Source: Calliphora vicina
Taxonomy: Eukaryota > Arthropoda > Insecta > Diptera > Calliphoridae
DNA length: 64,000 nt
Reading direction: 5' to 3'
Assembly: GCF_958450345.1 (NCBI RefSeq)
Contig: NC_088782.1
Span: 120,573,980 to 120,637,979, forward strand
Below, piece after piece: positions 59,812 to 64,000 of this stretch. A model generated the notes under the pieces. It saw nothing but the letters and a program-made list of their open reading frames with translations, was not told the DNA's origin and searched no databases. The position numbers and the translations under genes were made by a program. How positions within the stretch are numbered: position 1 is the first letter of the stretch; each line of letters opens with the position of its first letter.

Positions 59812-62145
59812 GGAAAAAAAAATCGAAAAATTTCTATAAGAAAAAAATCGAAAAATGTCTATGGAAAACTCATCCAAAATCGTCTATGAGGAAAAAATTT
59901 TTTAAAAATTGTCTACGAAAATATCATCGAAAATTGTATACCAAAAAAAATATTCAAAAAAATCCAAAATTTTCTATGAAAATGAAACATTGACAATTAT
60001 TTATGAAAAAGAAAAAAAATTACTTTAAACAAATTAAAAATTGTCTATGAAATAAATCACAATGAATTGAATGTCAAGAATTGTTTTAAAACATCATGGA
60101 AAATTTACTATGAAATCTAAACATCAAAAACATTTTGTACAAATTTGTTTTTTATGAAAAAAAAAACATCGAAAATTATCGATCAGAAAAATAAATATAA
60201 AAATTTTCGCAAAAAAAAAATTATAGAAAAAACATAAAAAAATTTCAAAAGCGAAAAACATACAAAATTTTCTATGAAAAAGAAACATCAAAATTTGTCT
60301 ATAAAAAAAGTGGAAAATGAAAAGTGGAATATGAAAAAGAAACATGACATTGTCTATGAGAAACAAAATCGAACATATTATAGTACATTTTTTTAAGAAA
60401 ATGAAACATTTTCAATGAAAACGAAAATATTTACTATGAATAAATCTAAAATTGTTTACAAAATATATAAAAATGAAATGAATGAAATCAAACATTTTCT
60501 ATGAAAAAAATAATCAAGAAATTGTCATCGAAAATATTTTTGAAACATTTCAAAAATTTTCTATGAAAAAGAAACATCGAAAATTGTCTATGAAAATAAA
60601 CTTCGAAAATTGTCTATGAAAAGAAACGTTGAAAATTTTATATAAAAAAAAACATCGAATATTTTCTATGAGAAAAAAATCGACGAAAAAAGTTATTGAA
60701 AAAGAAAAAAACATCGAAAATTTGCTATGAAATAAAACATCGAACATTTTCTTTACCAAAAATCATCGACAGTTATCTATAAAATCATCGAACATTTTTT
60801 ATAAAAAAAATTTCGAAAATTTTCAATAAAAAAAATTTAAAATTGTCTATATAAAAAATTTAACATTGACAAATCGACGAAAAATTTTCATGAAAAAAGT
60901 TATTGAAAAATTTCTAAGAAAAAAACATCGAAAATTTGCTTGAAATAAAACACCAAACATTTTCTTCAACAAAAATCATCGACATTTTCTATAAAAAATT
61001 ATCGAAAATAAAAAAAACAAAAAAAGTTGCTATGAAAAAAATCATCAATCATTTTCAAATAAAAAAAAATATAAAAAATTTAACATTTTTCATGATAAGA
61101 AACATTTTCTAACAAAAAAAATTATAAAACTTTATTTACAAAAATTCATCAAAATTTGTCTATGAAAAAAAACATCAAAAAATTTCTATGAAAAACAATT
61201 TTTTTCAAAAAAAAAAAAAACCTGCAAAATTTTCTATAAAAAAATCTTTAATTTTGTGAAAAAAATTATATAAAATTATAAAAATTTGCTATGAAAAAAT
61301 CATCGAAAATTTGCAAAAAAAAAAAAAAATAATATTTTCCATGATAAACAGATATTTTCTAAAAAAAAAAACAATTTTTTCAAAAAAAAACTTCGGAATT
61401 TTCTATAAAAAAATCTAAACTTTTGTAAAAAAATTATCGAAAACAAAAAATCAAAAACCGAAAATAGCAAATTTTAAAAAATTTGAAATCAAAAATTTGA
61501 ATAAAACATCGAAAATTGTCATAGAAAAAAATCACCATCAAAACATTGAAAATTTTCTACAAAAAAAATTTTTTTTTAAAAAATTATCGAAAATAAAAAA
61601 TCAAAAATTTGCTATGAAAAAGAAATATTCCATAAAAATATCAAAAATTTTTAATAAAAAAAATCATCAAAAAAAATTTCAATAAAAAAAACGTAACAAA
61701 ATTTTCTTAAAACTCGAAAATTTTTTTAAAAAATAACAGAAAATTTTCTATAGAAAAATCTAAACTTTATAAAAAAAAAATATCGAAAACCAAACTCGAA
61801 AATATAAAATTTTACAAAAAATTTAAATCATCAAACTTTTTTCTAAAAGAAAACATCGAAAATTTGACTATGAAATAAAACATCGAAAAAATCACCGTCA
61901 TTTTCATATAAAAATCATCGAAAATTTTGTATAAAATATCGAAAATTTTGTATAAAAAAAATATCGAAAATCAAAGATCAAAAGTTTGCTATGAAAAAAA
62001 ATCATCAAAAATTTTCCATAAAAAATTTTTCAAAAATTTTTTATAAAAAAAAAAATAATCGAAAATTGTCTAAATAACCTAATAAAAATTATCAAATATT
62101 GTCTATAAATAAAAATCATCAAAAATTTTCTATGAGAAAATTATG
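59812..62145 (+). repeat. A-rich degenerate minisatellite
   Basis: Roughly 25-30-bp units with the consensus blocks ACATCGAAAATTTTC and TATGAAAAA repeat for about 2.3 kb. Unit length varies through A-run slippage, and inter-unit identity is low. The 59461-59811 stretch before it is ordinary AT-rich DNA. Confidence 0.8.
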
Positions 62146-62640
62146 AAAAACATCGATTATTCTAAAAGTCGTTTATTTTACCCAAAAATTACACCTTTTA
62201 TTAATGAGTTTATTAAAATAGTTAAGTTAAGCCTGGACTATAAAGTCACCCTATATAAAATCATTTTAAAACCAATTTGGACATATGGAATCCAATTGTG
62301 TCGGAAAGTCTTAGTGACGGGTGCACCATGGTACATAAGAAATGAAAACATCCACAGGGACTTGGAAGTGCCACTAGTGAAGGATGAGTTTAAGAAAGTC
62401 CGCGATAAATATATACTGAAACTGCAATCCCATCCAAATCCGCTTGCTCGGCTTCTCGCACAGAGCCAAACCAGATCAAGGCTTTGTAGAGGAGATCTAA
62501 CACCCAGCTAAGATGAGGTCCATGCATCAAGCAATGCTCTCTTTTAGAGCAATTAGTTTTAATTTGAGTTATAAGATTTAATAACTTATTGTTAGGCCTA
62601 ATGATATAGGCAGATTCAATAAATAAATAAAAAAAATTAA
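62146..62640 (+). pseudogene. 3' end of a jockey-like LINE
   Basis: From about 62185 the plus strand encodes DYKVTLYKIILKPIWTYGIQ, then, after an internal deletion, APWYIRNENIHRDLEVPLVK and LQSHPNPLARLLAQ, ending at a stop at 62511. These are the C-terminal motifs of jockey-type reverse transcriptase proteins. The 3' UTR includes TTGTTAGGCCTAATGATATA, and an AATAAATAAATAA run leads into an A-rich tail near 62635. The copy is 5'-truncated and internally deleted. Confidence 0.85.
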
Positions 62641-64000
62641 AATAGTTTAACACATTAAACTGCTCTAGTTATTTCTATTACTTTATTTTTTTTAAAACCA
62701 AACACAAGCCACTTTTTATAACCACTTATAAATCTAACTGCAGTGTTCTAATAAAATACTAAATGAGCAGATTTAAATTCAGTTTTTTTGTTTTTTTTTT
62801 TGTAAGCGACCTCAAGTCTTGAATCTTTAAAATATTTAGTTTAAATATGTATAACAAATTTGTTAAACAAAATCTATTTGTGGCCATCTAAAACCCCATC
62901 ACGCACTTATGGCACGCGTGTCAATCTTGGCTTAAAAGACTACAACAACAAAAAAAAGACATAATAATAAAACCAAAAACAAAATTGAAATTGTAACAAA
63001 TGCTAACAATACGTGTGGCCTAAAGCCAAAATCATCATAACAAAAGTTTAAGAAAAATAAACAAACAACTAACTAACAAATACTAAATAAAACAAAAACA
63101 ACAACAGCAACATTTGTAGAAAAATTGTTAACATTTTCACAAAAAACATAACATTTGCATAAGTCAATTGCACAATGAAATTAAATGTAAAAGACACTGA
63201 CAACGATGAACGGGCCTCAACAAGAAATGGTCAGACAATAGTTTTAGAGAGACACACTTTGAAATTACAAAAAAAAAATAAATGTAAAAAAAAGATCCAA
63301 AAGATTCTTTCAAATTGTAACACACATGTGTCTGTTTAACCAAACAAGCGGGGCAAAAACACAGTGTTTAACAAGGTTAATATACAAGCAGACAATAACA
63401 AGAAAAATACTGGCCAATGGAACTATAATAACATAAATGAAAAGAGGAAAATATTCTAGAGGTAACCAAAACGAATTGGAAATACACTTCTGCAATAACT
63501 TAAAAATTTCTAAGAAAATCTTAAAAAAATATCACGAAATGCCCCCCTCAGGAGGATTCGTAGTGAAAATATATATTTTTCGTTATTATATTGTTTATCC
63601 TTCAACTTCTTTAGTTGGAGTTGAATTCCCCTAAGTTCGAAATATGATTTATATTGCTCTTCGGCTTTAAAAGCGACCTCTAGAAATAACCCCTTTGGGG
63701 TCTCAAGCTCAGTTTTCAAAATCTTAATTTTTTTTGATTCCACGCTTTGCTAAACTCATTACACTCCCGCTCTTAACTGTAGCTCCACCAACAAAACAAA
63801 TAAATCTCAAAACACACGCATAAAATTTGCATTTCCAATTTAATTTATACAACTTGAAAAAAAGCAAAAAAACAAAAACTACTACTTTACAATGACTCAC
63901 TTTAAATGTGAACTACTTTTTCTTTCAGAAAATATTCATGCACTAAACTACAGCACATATAAGAAAATTTTCCACGTAATTCTCATTATTGGTATAATTT
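62641..64000. other. No gene recognised
   Basis: AT-rich, single-copy-looking DNA to the end of the window. A 77-codon minus-strand frame at 63510-63743 has a somewhat protein-like composition but no recognised motif, so it was not called. Confidence 0.55.

Noticed and set aside
63510..63743. 77-codon minus-strand frame with somewhat charged, coiled-coil-like composition
   Set aside because: No recognised motif, no neighbouring exon signal and an AT-rich setting; could be a fragment of an unknown element but cannot be supported.

Overview
This 64-kb window is AT-rich eukaryotic DNA from a schizophoran fly. A calyptrate such as a blowfly is the best guess, because the dispersed 'TTTATACCCTACACC'-type repeats and the mix of mariner, LOA-like, RTE and jockey-like relics recall muscoid genomes; the species cannot be fixed from the sequence. 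There is one host protein-coding gene, knirps-like (knrl), on the minus strand. Coding exon 1 is at 51936-51859 and coding exon 2 at 40843-39155, separated by an 11,015-bp phase-0 intron that splits the nuclear-receptor DNA-binding domain between its two zinc fingers. A splice acceptor abuts the first ATG, so a 5' exon must lie further right, and everything from 51937 rightwards for an unknown distance is probably a 5' intron. The rest looks like the gene desert of a developmental regulator, filled with tandem repeats and transposon remains.

Layout. 1-5.5 kb: a (GACTAA)n hexamer tract, a 150-180-bp tandem repeat, a dispersed noncoding repeat and a decayed mariner-like fragment. 5.5-9.1 kb: a 35-bp-unit array running straight into an 11-bp satellite, then an intact DD37E Tc1/mariner-type transposon (7787-9085) with perfect 27-bp terminal inverted repeats and an open 335-codon transposase. 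11-35 kb: about 13 kb of further arrays of the 35-bp unit, in both orientations, broken by two dead LINEs (18.6-20.2 and 23.0-24.2 kb). 34.6-38.4 kb: a dead mariner, then a dispersed repeat split by a 2-kb unclassified TIR transposon that carries a broken transposase-like gene and a nested second repeat. 39.2-51.9 kb: knrl; about 70 percent of its big intron is transposon debris that has itself been tandemly duplicated (seven RNase H segments of a LOA-like LINE, an RTE-type LINE, and a mariner with four N-terminal and three C-terminal copies). 52.4-57.2 kb: a piggyBac-like MITE and two inverted 11-bp satellite arrays. 58.7-64 kb: another dispersed repeat, an A-rich minisatellite and a truncated jockey-like LINE.

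The most unusual property is the 35-bp satellite family. About ten arrays, roughly 15 kb, keep the same 35-bp register although their consensus sequences differ; the orientation flips repeatedly, and short-period satellites (6 bp, 11 bp) begin at the edges of 35-bp arrays. Together with the tandemly duplicated transposon pieces this points to a locus prone to local duplication and inversion. I found no operon-like or novel protein system; only knrl and the DD37E transposase are supported as intact coding sequences.
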